Shown: positions 24,635 to 34,082 of the stretch, piece by piece
Numbering within the stretch: position 1 is the first letter of the stretch
Layout of the letters: every line of letters starts with the position of its first letter
Origin: Arcicella rosea
Lineage (GTDB): Bacteria; Bacteroidota; Bacteroidia; Cytophagales; Spirosomataceae
Direction: 5' to 3'
Assembly (NCBI RefSeq): GCF_040543805.1
Contig: NZ_JBEUMS010000022.1
Span: 1 to 64,000 of the forward strand
DNA length: 64,000 bases
Notes under the pieces: generated by a model
What the model was told of the DNA's origin: nothing
The model's database searches: none
Seen by the model: the letters and a program-made list of their open reading frames with translations, nothing else
Made by a program: the position numbers and the translations under genes

Positions 24635-26656
24635 CTATTTCTTAGTGATTGTAAACTCTACTCTCCTATTCAGACGACGTCGTTCTTCGGTAGCATTGCT
24701 GGCTACTGGGCGAGTTTGCCCCCAGCCTTTTGTCGTAATTCTATTCGGTGCAATCCCTTGACTAGTAATGTATTTTTTTACAGCATTTACTCTGTCCTCA
24801 GATAATTGAAGATTCAACTGAAAATCTCCCTGATTGTCGGTATGTCCTTCAAATAGAATTTCTAAATCTGGGAATTCATTCATCACTTGAATAATTCTGT
24901 CTAAATCTCTCATCGCTGAAGCCTGTAATTTTGCATCACCTTGCTGAAAAGTTAAACTATTTAATATACCTTTATTTCCTATTTCTAATGGCAATAAGTA
25001 CAAGTCCTTATTTATTTCTCTGTAGCTTTTTACATTCGTCAAATCAATTGTTTCACTGATACCTAAGTAACCTTTTGCCACAGGCACAAAATCTACTACT
25101 TCATGTAAAGGCAGAATAAATTTAAAGTTCCCATTTGCTGGTTCATACGTTCTTTGTTCTGATTTTAAAGTAGCATTTCTTGGAATCATCATAATTGTAG
25201 AAGCGATGCTTTGTTTATCAGTAGTACTCAAAACATTTCCTGAAATAATTACTACAGGATCTGGCTGTACTTTTTTTGGTAAAGTCAATTTAAAAATATC
25301 TTCCTTATTATTCTCATTAAAAGAACATACGTAAGCAAATTCTCCTGAAGCGGGTAAAGTAAAATATCCATCCCAATAAGGAGTATTAATGGCTTCCCCA
25401 AGGTTTTCAGGCTCTGACCAATTTGTCCAAGTATCATCTAAACGCTGGCTTTTAAAAATGTCGTTATCACCAAAACCCGGAAAACCACGGGTAGAAAAAT
25501 ATAATGTTTTGGTATCTGCCGCTATGAAAGGAGTCATTTCGTGTTCAATGCTATTAACAGTTTTTCCTAGACTTTTGGGCTCTGTCCAAGTACTATTACT
25601 TTTTTTGAAAGAAACATACAAATCTCTTTTCCCAACAGCATTTTTTCGTTGAATAGACATAATCATAATGTTTCCATCAGCCGATAAAGTAAACTCAGCG
25701 TTCGGACTTTGATTATAATAATTATCTATTTTTACTTCTTCAGGAAAAGTCCAAGCTCCTCCATTTTTGAAAGAACGAGAAATTCCAGACGACAATCTCC
25801 CATTTTTGTGGTATTTATTCATCAATAACATTTCTGTTCCATCTGTAGAAATCGCAAAAACAGCATTTTTATCTTTGGTATTGATGGGCACTCCAATATT
25901 TTTGGCTTTAGTCCATTCTTTACTTTCATTAAGTTTACTAAACCAAACATCCTGATCTTTTTGTTTGCCAAAAAGACTTATATAGTTTCTAGTAAAATAC
26001 AAAGTATTACCATCGCTAGAAATCACTGGAGCAAATTCTTGATGTCTTGAATTTACTCCTTTACCAAGGTTTTCTCGCATTACTTCTATTGGCGCATCTT
26101 GAGCAACATGAATATTGGCTTGCACTGGATTTTCAAGTGTTGAAATACCGATGGCATCCAACTGAATTAACTCGCTATATTTTCGTTTATTGATATATAT
26201 ACCTATGCCAAAAACGCTAAAAGAGGTTTTCTTTGGTAAAATAATATTGAACATTTCTCCTTTTTCAGGAGCTTGCAAAGTATCTATTTGTTGAAAAAGT
26301 ACATGAGCTTGCATTAAAGAATCAAAAGCAATTATTTTTTCGATTGCCGCTTCCCCAAAATTTTTCGCTATACTTATTTGCTGAATCGCAATGGTGGTAT
26401 CAAAACTTACCTTGATAAATTCTTCACTATCTAATGTTTTAAAAGCTGGCTGCCAAGCTAAACCACTCGCTACAAATTGAGGTAACACATTAGGTTTGCC
26501 AAGTATTTGATTAGCTCTATTGGCAGATGGTTGGAAAGGAACGATGTTTTCGGAAGAAAATTCCAATACTTTACTTGCCCAGAATACTTGTTGAGCAGTA
26601 ATACTGAATGAAAAAGAATATAGTAATAAAAGTATGGCTAATGATTTACTTTTCAT
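24635..26656 (-). CDS. OmpA-family protein with PD40 propeller, paralog A
   Basis: A 673-residue exported protein (signal ending near ITAQQ). Residues about 22-165 look like a discoidin/galactose-binding-type beta-sandwich (FWASKVLEFSSENIVPF, AWQPAF, EFIKVSFDTTIAIQQISIAKN). Residues about 190-455 are a PD40/WD40-like propeller (ISSDGNTLYFTRN, ISTDGTEMLLMN, IAADTKTLYFSTRGFPGFGDNDIF). A carboxypeptidase-regulatory-like segment follows (about 465-550), then an OmpA peptidoglycan-binding domain (LEILFEGHTDNQGD, RVNAVKKYITSQG, GWGQTRPVASN). It likely sits at the outer membrane held to peptidoglycan. The domain order recalls PorE-like or other envelope proteins of Bacteroidota, but identity with any is not shown. 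Confidence 0.85.
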   Translation of the reverse strand: MKSKSLAILLLLYSFSFSITAQQVFWASKVLEFSSENIVPFQPSANRANQILGKPNVLPQFVASGLAWQPAFKTLDSEEFIKVSFDTTIAIQQISIAKNFGEAAIEKIIAFDSLMQAHVLFQQIDTLQAPEKGEMFNIILPKKTSFSVFGIGIYINKRKYSELIQLDAIGISTLENPVQANIHVAQDAPIEVMRENLGKGVNSRHQEFAPVISSDGNTLYFTRNYISLFGKQKDQDVWFSKLNESKEWTKAKNIGVPINTKDKNAVFAISTDGTEMLLMNKYHKNGRLSSGISRSFKNGGAWTFPEEVKIDNYYNQSPNAEFTLSADGNIMIMSIQRKNAVGKRDLYVSFKKSNSTWTEPKSLGKTVNSIEHEMTPFIAADTKTLYFSTRGFPGFGDNDIFKSQRLDDTWTNWSEPENLGEAINTPYWDGYFTLPASGEFAYVCSFNENNKEDIFKLTLPKKVQPDPVVIISGNVLSTTDKQSIASTIMMIPRNATLKSEQRTYEPANGNFKFILPLHEVVDFVPVAKGYLGISETIDLTNVKSYREINKDLYLLPLEIGNKGILNSLTFQQGDAKLQASAMRDLDRIIQVMNEFPDLEILFEGHTDNQGDFQLNLQLSEDRVNAVKKYITSQGIAPNRITTKGWGQTRPVASNATEERRRLNRRVEFTITKK

Positions 26657-26769
26657 TTAAAAGCTATTTATTCCTTTTCTAAAACAAAAACAATACCAAT
26701 TTGCAGAAATTAAATAGATTAACGAAAGACTAATCTGTAAAAAATCTTTTAATTACCCAATAAAATACA

Positions 26770-26808
26770 AAATCTCTTTCCATTAGTGATGCTAATGAAA
26801 AGAGATTT
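26770..26808 (-). terminator. Terminator of paralog B
   Basis: AAATCTCTTTCCATTAG pairs with CTAATGAAAAGAGATTT (one mismatch), 26 bases past the stop of the gene at 26834. It suggests that the two OmpA/PD40 paralogs are transcribed separately. Confidence 0.75.
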
Positions 26809-26833
26809 CTTTATTGATAATAAGTAAAGTAGC

Positions 26834-28846
26834 TTAGTTTTTAATAATCATAAACTCTACTCTTCTATTAAATTTCCTTTTTTCTTCCGAATTATTACTT
26901 GAAACGGGTCTGGTAGAACCATAACCTTGTGTTTGAATTCGCTTCATATCAACGCCCTTACTTGCTAAATATTTCTTTACTTCTTCTACTCTTTGTTTTG
27001 ATAAAGTTAAATTGGCATTCCAATCGCCTTGATTGTCGGTATGTCCTTCCAACATAATTTCCATCGTAGCATTTTCTTTCATTACTGCTACAATTCTATC
27101 AAGTTCAGGATATGAATTCGGCAAAATATCATATTTACTTTGTTCAAAAAACACGCTATTTAGTGTCATTCTCTGCCCAGGTTCTATCGGAACTAAATAA
27201 ATATTTTTCTTGAGTTCTTTAAAAGTATTTTCTTTAGAAAAATCTAAAGTTTCAGAAAATGACAAAAAGCCTTTTTGTGAAACTAAAATATTGTAAGTTT
27301 TTTGCGCTGGAAGCATCAATTTATAATCACCCGTTTCTGGATCAAAAGTAACACATACAGTATCAGCAGTATTCATTGCTTGAAGCGTGATTTTTGCTTT
27401 AACAGGTTTATTTGTAACGATATTAAATACACTTCCCGTCAATTGAACTACCGCATTGGGCTTGATAGATTCTGGCACTTTGAATTTGAAAATATCTTCT
27501 TGTCCAATCGCATTTTCCCTAGAACTATAATAAGCAAAATCACTTAATGCTGAAATTGAAAAATAACCATCCCATTCAGAAGTATTAATGCTGGAACCTA
27601 CATTTTCGGGTTCTGACCATTTCAACCAAGTATCGTCTAAACGGCGAGTCACAAAAATATCGCTACTACCATAACCACTAAAACCGTAAGACGAAAAGTA
27701 TAAAGTAGTGCCGTCAGCCGCCAAAAATGGAGAACTTTCATCATCGGCGGTATTAATTGTTTTTCCGGCATTTACAGGTTCAGACCATTTCCCATCAGCT
27801 TGTAAAAAAGACAAATAAATATCTTTCCCTCCTTGTGTTTCTTTAAATTGCCCCGTCAAAATAAGTACTCTGCCATTAGCTGAAAAACTGTATTCAGAAA
27901 ATTCAGACTTATTTTTAAAGTTTTTGATTGATAATGCCTCAGGAAAATTCCATCCTTTTTCGCTCTTTTTCGCAATTGAAACACCATTTGCCATTCCTCC
28001 ATCTTTCAGATAAACATTATTTAACAAAATTGTTTTTCCATCTGGAGAAATTGCACAAAGCGCATTATGTTCAGTATTATTTATGGGCGCTGGCATCGAA
28101 CGTGCCACTCCCCATTTATTATCCTTTTGTAATTCTGAATACCAAACATCTTGATTTTTATCTTTACCAAGATTTTCTGGATGTTCCCAACGAGTGAAAT
28201 ACAATGTTTTTCCATCTGGAGAAATCACGGGTGCAATTTCTCGGTAAAGAGAATTCACATTTTGTCCAAGATTTTCTTTAATGATTTGCTGAGGAAGATT
28301 TTTAGCCAGATTTACCGAAGCTTTAATTGGTGTAGTAGATTGAGAAATACCGATGGCATCAATTTGATTCCAACCTTTTACTCTTGCAGTGTTCAGCACT
28401 AATTTTATACTTCTAACTTTATAAGTTGTAGGCTTCGTAAGAACTAAATTTAACATTTTACCCATTTCAAAACTAGGAGCTGTTTTATTCGTCCATAGCA
28501 ATTTTAAATTATCCTGTTCATCAAAAGCTTCGACACGCACAATACAACCTTGCCCATAATTTTCGGCAATAGCAACTTGCTGAATGGGCATGAGTGTATC
28601 AAAACTTACGATTAAAAACTCTTCTTGAGGATTATCTTGTGTAAGTGGTTGCCAAGCACAAGGAGAAGTACCCACCATTGGTAATTTACTCGGTTTTCCT
28701 AAAGCTTGTGTGGCTCTGTTTTCTTTAGTTGTTTTTGCATCTGAATACTCAGAAGAAAAAGCAACTACCTTACTTGCCCAAAATGTTTTTTGTGCAGTAG
28801 CAATGTAGGAAATGAGAAAGAATAATAAAAAAGCGAATATTCTCAT
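26834..28846 (-). CDS. OmpA-family protein with PD40 propeller, paralog B
   Basis: A 670-residue protein; start at 28846 (MRIFAFLLFF) rather than the ATG two codons upstream, though both are possible. Its domain plan is the same as that of the next gene: signal peptide, beta-sandwich (FWASKVVAFSSEYSD, CAWQPL, EEFLIVSFDTLMPIQQVAIAEN), PD40 propeller (ISPDGKTLYFTRW, ISPDGKTILLNN, LAADGTTLYFSSYGFSGYGSSDIF), a regulatory-like domain and OmpA (MEIMLEGHTDNQGD, GYGSTRPVSSN). The two are clearly tandem paralogs but well diverged, with aligned motifs throughout and nearly equal length, so the duplication is old. They may act as alternative forms of one envelope function. Confidence 0.85.
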   Translation of the reverse strand: MRIFAFLLFFLISYIATAQKTFWASKVVAFSSEYSDAKTTKENRATQALGKPSKLPMVGTSPCAWQPLTQDNPQEEFLIVSFDTLMPIQQVAIAENYGQGCIVRVEAFDEQDNLKLLWTNKTAPSFEMGKMLNLVLTKPTTYKVRSIKLVLNTARVKGWNQIDAIGISQSTTPIKASVNLAKNLPQQIIKENLGQNVNSLYREIAPVISPDGKTLYFTRWEHPENLGKDKNQDVWYSELQKDNKWGVARSMPAPINNTEHNALCAISPDGKTILLNNVYLKDGGMANGVSIAKKSEKGWNFPEALSIKNFKNKSEFSEYSFSANGRVLILTGQFKETQGGKDIYLSFLQADGKWSEPVNAGKTINTADDESSPFLAADGTTLYFSSYGFSGYGSSDIFVTRRLDDTWLKWSEPENVGSSINTSEWDGYFSISALSDFAYYSSRENAIGQEDIFKFKVPESIKPNAVVQLTGSVFNIVTNKPVKAKITLQAMNTADTVCVTFDPETGDYKLMLPAQKTYNILVSQKGFLSFSETLDFSKENTFKELKKNIYLVPIEPGQRMTLNSVFFEQSKYDILPNSYPELDRIVAVMKENATMEIMLEGHTDNQGDWNANLTLSKQRVEEVKKYLASKGVDMKRIQTQGYGSTRPVSSNNSEEKRKFNRRVEFMIIKN

Positions 28847-28947
28847 TATCAATAGTTTAATGAAGCGATTAGTTTTTACTGATAAAATTAAACGAAAATT
28901 GTCTTTTTTTATTATTCTTCCTAAAATTTGCGACTCAAAGTAAAGTA

Positions 28948-29604
28948 TTATTTGATTTTTTTAAGATTAGCAATTGTCTCGATTGGGTCTTTCGCACCAA
29001 AAACATAGCTTCCTGCAATCAATATATCTGCTCCAGCATCTACTAATTTCTGTCCAGTTTCTTGGTTAACACCACCATCAATTTCAATTAAAGTATTCAA
29101 TCCTTTTTCCTGAATCATGCTACGAAGTTTACGAACTTTATCATACGTAGATTCAATGAATTTTTGTCCACCATAACCTGGGTTCACCGACATCAACAAT
29201 ACCATTTCGCAATCTGGCAAGATTTCTTCCAACACAGAAACTGGCGTAGCTGGATTCAACACTACTCCTGCCAAACAGCCTAAATCTTTGATTTGCTGAA
29301 GTGTACGATGTAAATGCGTACAAGCTTCATAATGAACTGTAATATTAGTAGCTCCTAATTTTTTAAATTCAGCTAAATAACGTTCTGGCTTTTCAATCAT
29401 CAAATGAACATCAAGCGGTTTTTTAGCATGGCGATTGATGGCTTCGATTACGGGCATTCCAAAAGAAATGTTAGGCACAAAGTGACCGTCCATTACATCA
29501 ATATGAAACCAATCAGCATCAGAGGCATTTACCATTTCAATATCTCTCTGAAGATTTGCGAAGTCTGCTGCAAGCAAAGAAGGAGCAATAAGGATATTAT
29601 TCAT
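28948..29604 (-). CDS. rpe: Ribulose-phosphate 3-epimerase
   Basis: A 218-residue TIM-barrel enzyme with the family blocks IAPSLLAADFANL (6-18), FHIDVMDGHFVPN (33-45, metal ligands H34 and D36), PLDVHLMIEKPERY, MSVNPGYGGQKFI and EIDGGVN. It interconverts ribulose-5-phosphate and xylulose-5-phosphate in the pentose phosphate pathway. Length and all active-site blocks are complete. It is divergent from ligA across a 256-base gap. Confidence 0.97.
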   Translation of the reverse strand: MNNILIAPSLLAADFANLQRDIEMVNASDADWFHIDVMDGHFVPNISFGMPVIEAINRHAKKPLDVHLMIEKPERYLAEFKKLGATNITVHYEACTHLHRTLQQIKDLGCLAGVVLNPATPVSVLEEILPDCEMVLLMSVNPGYGGQKFIESTYDKVRKLRSMIQEKGLNTLIEIDGGVNQETGQKLVDAGADILIAGSYVFGAKDPIETIANLKKIK

Positions 29605-29860
29605 GCATTAATAGCGAAACGTTGATGTATTTTCAAAGATTTCAATCAAACGCCCGTCTTTTTCTTTAAATTAATTTTTGTTTTTGGCTCGACACTCATT
29701 TAAAGTATCCTTGCAAAATTACCACATATTCTACTTAGGCACAAAGGCAAAAGTAAAAAGCGTGGAAAACTTTGATAAACAAAAAGAGAATTTTAGCCGA
29801 AAATTTTAAGATTACTTATATTTTGGCGGTAAATTCGGTAAATTTTTAAAGCTTATTGGA

Positions 29861-31864
29861 ATGAACCCACAGGAACAAATCAACCAATTGACCGATCGGT
29901 TGAATGAACTGAACCATCGATATTATATCACTGCTGATTCAGAAGTATCTGATTTTGAATTCGATAAACTTCTTGAACAATTACAGCAATTAGAGAAAGA
30001 ATTCCCTGATTTTGTCAGAGCTGATTCTCCAACTCATCGTGTTGGTGGTGCAGTTTCAAAGGAATTTGAAGCAGTAAATCACCGTTTTCCAATGCTTTCC
30101 TTAGGAAATACTTATAACGAAGGTGAATTAGCTGATTTTGATGAAAGAGTAAGAAAAGGACTCAACAACGAACCTTACGAATATATTTGCGAATTAAAAT
30201 TTGACGGTGTGGCACTTTCTGTTTGGTATGAAAATGGCAAATTGGTGCGAGGTGTAACTCGTGGAGATGGTGTGCGTGGCGATGATATTACGGCGAACAT
30301 TAAAACCATTCGTACTTTGCCTTTGAGTATCAATGCTGAAAACTTACCTGCTGTTTTTGAAGTACGTGGCGAAGGTTTTATGCCTTTAACTTCTTTCGAA
30401 TCGTTGAATAAAGAACGGGAAGATATTGGTGAAGCTTTATTGGCAAATCCTAGAAATGCAGCTTCTGGTACTTTTAAAATGCAAGATTCATCGGTTGTAG
30501 CCAAAAGAAAAATGGATTGCTACCTCTATCAATTTTTATCGTACGACGAAGTTTTTGAAAGTCATGAAGAAAGTCTTCATTGGATGAAAAAAGCAGGTTT
30601 CAACGTTTCGCCTACATGGGAAAAATGCAATAATATTCAAGAAGTATTTGCATTTATCGAACGTTGGGACAAAGCTCGTCATGATTTACCGCTGAATACT
30701 GACGGTATTGTTATCAAAATAAATTCTTTTGCTCAAAGAGAAGTATTAGGCTATACAGCTAAATCTCCACGCTGGGCAATTGCTTATAAATACAAATCAG
30801 AATCAGCTTCAACTTCCTTAGAAACAGTAAGTTATCAAGTTGGCAGAACAGGGAACGTTACGCCTGTTGCTAATTTAAAACCTGTTTTATTAGCTGGAAC
30901 AGTTGTAAAACGTGCAAGCATTCATAATGCCAATGAAATTGATCGACTGGATTTACACATTGGTGATACTGTTTTTGTAGAAAAAGGCGGAGAAATTATT
31001 CCAAAAATCACAGGTGTTGATACCAGTAAAAGAAGTTTGACTTTTGAAAAAGTACAATTTCCCATTACTTGTCCAGAATGTGATACGCCTTTGATTAGAA
31101 AAGATGGAGAAGCCAACCATTATTGTCCGAATGAAAAAGGTTGTCCTCCGCAGATTAAAGGAAAAATCGAGCATTTTATTCAAAGAAAAGCGTTGAACAT
31201 TGAAAATTTGGGAACTGAATCTATTGATTTATTTTATCAAAAAGGCATTATAAAAAGTCCAGCTGATTTGTATGATTTGACGAAAGAAAAACTAGCTAAT
31301 CTGGAAGGTTTCAAAGAAAAATCTATTAATAATATTCTTGCTGGCGTTGAGAAATCGAAAGAGATTCCATTCAAACAAGTATTATTCGGTATCGGTATCC
31401 GTTTTGTGGGTGCTACAGTTGCTGAAAAATTGGCTTCGTATTTTAACAATATCGATGCCATTGCGAAAGCAAGTTATGAAGACTTGTTACAAGTACCCGA
31501 AATTGGCGATAGAATTGCGCAAAGTGTTGTTGCTTTCTTTCAAGATGAGGATAATCAAGCTTATATTGCTCGTTTGAAAGACGCTAAGTTGCAATTTATC
31601 CATGAAACTACCGAAATTGTTGTAGAAGGGAACAGTTTAGAAGGAAAAACTTTCGTAATTTCGGGAACTTTTCAAAATTTCGAACGTGATGATTTGAAGA
31701 TAAAAATTGAAGCAAATGGCGGGAAAGTATTGAGTGGTGTTTCTGGAAAGTTAAACTTTCTAGTTGCTGGTTCAGAAGCTGGTCCTTCAAAATTGCAAAA
31801 AGCCCAAAAATTGGGTGTTCAAATTATTTCAGAAGATGATTTTTTAAGTATGTTGGAAGGATAA
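29861..31864 (+). CDS. ligA: NAD-dependent DNA ligase
   Basis: A 667-residue LigA with all domains in order: domain Ia (NHRYYITADSEVSD, about 18-31), adenylation domain with the nucleotide-accepting lysine K113 in ELKFDG, RGDGVRGDD, TDGIVIKIN, and the OB fold (VGRTGNVTPVANL); a four-cysteine zinc finger (CPECDTPL, CPNEKGC near 407-430); helix-hairpin-helix region (IGIRFVGATVAEKLA); and a C-terminal BRCT domain (about 590-667: FVISGTF, GGKVLSGVSGKLNFLVAG). It seals nicks in DNA replication and repair using NAD. The gene is intact. Confidence 0.97.
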   Translation: MNPQEQINQLTDRLNELNHRYYITADSEVSDFEFDKLLEQLQQLEKEFPDFVRADSPTHRVGGAVSKEFEAVNHRFPMLSLGNTYNEGELADFDERVRKGLNNEPYEYICELKFDGVALSVWYENGKLVRGVTRGDGVRGDDITANIKTIRTLPLSINAENLPAVFEVRGEGFMPLTSFESLNKEREDIGEALLANPRNAASGTFKMQDSSVVAKRKMDCYLYQFLSYDEVFESHEESLHWMKKAGFNVSPTWEKCNNIQEVFAFIERWDKARHDLPLNTDGIVIKINSFAQREVLGYTAKSPRWAIAYKYKSESASTSLETVSYQVGRTGNVTPVANLKPVLLAGTVVKRASIHNANEIDRLDLHIGDTVFVEKGGEIIPKITGVDTSKRSLTFEKVQFPITCPECDTPLIRKDGEANHYCPNEKGCPPQIKGKIEHFIQRKALNIENLGTESIDLFYQKGIIKSPADLYDLTKEKLANLEGFKEKSINNILAGVEKSKEIPFKQVLFGIGIRFVGATVAEKLASYFNNIDAIAKASYEDLLQVPEIGDRIAQSVVAFFQDEDNQAYIARLKDAKLQFIHETTEIVVEGNSLEGKTFVISGTFQNFERDDLKIKIEANGGKVLSGVSGKLNFLVAGSEAGPSKLQKAQKLGVQIISEDDFLSMLEG

Positions 31865-32023
31865 ACTTTGAGATGTGAGCTATGAGTTTTTTATTCATTC
31901 ATTGACTATTTGTTAATAAACATCATCCATTTTCAAATTACTATACTTTCAAATTTTCAAATTACCACACAGACCAATAGTTTTTTAAATATAGACGATT
32001 GTATAATCGTAAAATTTCCAAAA

Positions 32024-32905
32024 ATGAGACCAAAATTCCACGGCGTAGCTCCAGCTTTAGTAACCCCAATGTTTGAAGATGGAAGTATTGATTATGAAGG
32101 GTTAAAAAGATTAGTACAGCACGTAAGCGACGGTGGCGTTGATTACTTGGTAGTTCAAGGAACAACTGGTGAATCTGCCACGACAAGTACCAAAGAAAAA
32201 ATTGCGATTTTAGAATTCATTAAGGAAAATAACTCAAAGAATTTACCAATCGTTTACGGACTTGGCGGAAACAATACGCCAGAAGTAATCAAATCTATTC
32301 AAGCAACTGATTTTACGGGTATTGATGCAATCCTTTCGGTATGTCCTTATTATAACAAACCGGGTGCTCGTGGCGTAATTGCTCATTATTCTGCCATTGC
32401 TGATGCTTCACCAGTACCAGTAATTATGTATAATATTCCGGGACGTTCGGGCATCAATATGTCGGCAGCAACTACTTTAAAATTAGCAGAACATCCAAAT
32501 ATTATCGGTGTAAAAGAAGCTTCTTGCATCATCGAACAATGTATGGAAATTTATAAAGATAAGCCTGAAGATTTCTTATTAATCTCTGGCGACGATGTTC
32601 AGGCTGTGCCAATCATTGCTTGCGGTGGAGTTGGAGTAATGTCTGTAATTGCTAATGCTATTCCTGCAAAATTCACTAAAATGATTCATGCTGCTTTGGA
32701 TGGCGATTTCTCGACTGCTCGTAATTTATTAGGACATTTCTTGGCAATTGACCCTCTTTTATATGAAGAAGGGAATCCAGTAGGTGTGAAAAAAATTCTC
32801 GAATTAAAAGGAATTAGTGGTTCTGATGTACGTTTACCATTAATGAAAGCTTCTGATGAATTAGGCGAAAGAATGACTGTTATTATTGAAAAAGACAACT
32901 TATAA
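32024..32905 (+). CDS. dapA: 4-hydroxy-tetrahydrodipicolinate synthase
   Basis: A 293-residue TIM-barrel aldolase. The start at 32024 (MRPKFHGVAP) is chosen because the upstream in-frame extension is an AT-rich TTTCAAATT-repeat region. Family blocks are GTTGES (46-51), CPYYNKPG (107-114), the catalytic tyrosine Y136 in MYNIPGR and the Schiff-base lysine K164 in GVKEAS. It condenses pyruvate with aspartate semialdehyde in lysine and diaminopimelate synthesis. It lies 160 bases after ligA on the same strand. No other lysine gene is nearby. Confidence 0.95.
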   Translation: MRPKFHGVAPALVTPMFEDGSIDYEGLKRLVQHVSDGGVDYLVVQGTTGESATTSTKEKIAILEFIKENNSKNLPIVYGLGGNNTPEVIKSIQATDFTGIDAILSVCPYYNKPGARGVIAHYSAIADASPVPVIMYNIPGRSGINMSAATTLKLAEHPNIIGVKEASCIIEQCMEIYKDKPEDFLLISGDDVQAVPIIACGGVGVMSVIANAIPAKFTKMIHAALDGDFSTARNLLGHFLAIDPLLYEEGNPVGVKKILELKGISGSDVRLPLMKASDELGERMTVIIEKDNL

Positions 32906-33032
32906 TTATTCATTTTAGGTTTACTTAATCTTATTTTTACTCAAAATTAGATTAAGTAGTCCATATAAAATAAACTACGTTGCTGTTCTGTTTAAATTAA
33001 AATAATTAATCTTTTAGGCAATGACAGCTCAA

Positions 33033-33065
33033 AACTCATCACTCACAATTCACAACTCTTACTTA
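33033..33065. repeat. Dispersed ACTCATCACTnACAATTCACA repeat, copy 2, touching a start codon
   Basis: This copy differs from that at 23260-23292 at two positions. Its last base is the A of the ATG of the Dabb-domain gene, so the repeat supplies the whole region directly before the start codon. Similar but looser sequence is found at 59889-60030. Confidence 0.65.
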
Positions 33066-33367
33066 TGTTTGTTCACGTAGTAAATTTTTGGTTAAAGAAA
33101 GACTTGTCAGAAGCTGACCGTCAGAAATTTGTTGAAGGTGTAAAAACTCTTGGCAATATCGAAAGTATTAAAACGTTTAGTGTAGGTCCTCCTGCTGCTA
33201 CAGATCGCCCAGTAATCGACCGTAGTTATGATTTCTGCGAGCTTACCGTGTTTGATGATGCGGCTGGACACGACGAATATCAAGTACATCCCCTTCATCT
33301 AAAGTTTATAGATGATTGTAAACATCTTTGGGAAAAGGTTTTAATTTATGATTCGGAAAGTATCTAA
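33065..33367 (+). CDS. Dabb (stress-responsive A/B barrel) domain protein
   Basis: A 100-residue single-domain protein with the Dabb pattern: MFVHVVNFWLKKDLSEADRQ at the start (VHxVxFxLK), FSVGPPAATDRPVIDRSYDF in the middle, and FDDAAGHDEYQVHPLHLKFID at the end. These dimeric alpha/beta-barrel proteins have varied or unknown roles. The end of the gene overlaps the next one by 20 bases, so they are translationally coupled. Confidence 0.85.
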   Translation: MFVHVVNFWLKKDLSEADRQKFVEGVKTLGNIESIKTFSVGPPAATDRPVIDRSYDFCELTVFDDAAGHDEYQVHPLHLKFIDDCKHLWEKVLIYDSESI

Positions 33368-33836
33368 GTGGACTAAGTCAACGGTAGGTTTTGTTTGTTT
33401 GTCATTTTTCTTAACAAATTGTCAACCAACCAAAACCTTTCAACCTACTTCTTACTATAGTCCAAACTACCAAAGTGGTGGTTATGATCAACATACAGGT
33501 TTAGGTTTTAAAGTTCCTGATAAATATGCAATTGATGTATTGCAGGGAGATGAACAGCCTAAAGAAAGTTTTGAAGAAATGGAAAAATTAACCATTTCGG
33601 AAGAATTTCCATTAACAGCCAAGCAAGAATATAAAGGCACAATGTTAAAACGTGGAAATGACCAACAGGAAAAAGAAGCAATTTTAGCTAGAATGGTAGC
33701 GCAAGCACAAGATTTAGGTGCAAGCGGACTGATGAAAGTAAATTATAAAGTATTTTCAACCGCTACTACTTCAGGTTATATTTTAACAGGCACCGCTTTT
33801 AAATATGTTTTAAAAAGAAGTGCTAGGGAAAATTAA
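33348..33836 (+). CDS. Small lipoprotein, not recognised
   Basis: A 162-residue lipoprotein with a signal peptide and lipobox (FFLTNC, C25) followed by a proline/tyrosine-rich stretch (TSYYSPNYQSGGYDQ). The C-terminal part (ARMVAQAQDLGASGLMKVNYKV, split here only for description, and GYILTGTAFKYVLK) has the look of a small alpha/beta domain in which a helix precedes a beta-hairpin, reminiscent of YbjQ-like folds, but I do not assign it. It overlaps the Dabb gene by 20 bases and ends just before a terminator, making a two-gene unit. Confidence 0.7.
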   Translation: MIRKVSKWTKSTVGFVCLSFFLTNCQPTKTFQPTSYYSPNYQSGGYDQHTGLGFKVPDKYAIDVLQGDEQPKESFEEMEKLTISEEFPLTAKQEYKGTMLKRGNDQQEKEAILARMVAQAQDLGASGLMKVNYKVFSTATTSGYILTGTAFKYVLKRSAREN

Positions 33837-33844
33837 GATTATTT

Positions 33845-33880
33845 AAAAGGGACGTTTGACAATTCAGACGTCCCTTTTTT
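33845..33880 (+). terminator. Terminator after the lipoprotein gene
   Basis: AAAAGGGACGT pairs with ACGTCCCTTTTT, 9 bases past the stop at 33836, with a T-run on the right side. Confidence 0.8.
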
Positions 33881-34012
33881 CAATAAATTACCTACATAAA
33901 TCTCTACAAATTAATCTAATATTGAAGTGTATTCATTGCTTAAATTCTTCACTCTATCTCATCGTTAGTATCGTTTTAATACTCGATTGAATCAAATGTA
34001 TTAACACAAAAA

Positions 34013-34040
34013 AGGACAATCTGATAAATCAAATTGCCCT
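34013..34040 (-). terminator. Terminator of msrB
   Basis: AGGACAATCTGA and TCAAATTGCCCT form an imperfect stem around TAAA, preceded by an A-run (U-run on the minus strand), about 43 bases past the msrB stop. Confidence 0.5.
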
Positions 34041-34082
34041 CTATTTATAAAAATCTCAAATCTCGTCGCTGCAAGCTGAACC

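Noticed and set aside
31910..32023. N-terminal extension of dapA
   Set aside because: The extension is made of TTTCAAATT repeats and is absent from the dapA family plan; the start at 32024 fits the family exactly.
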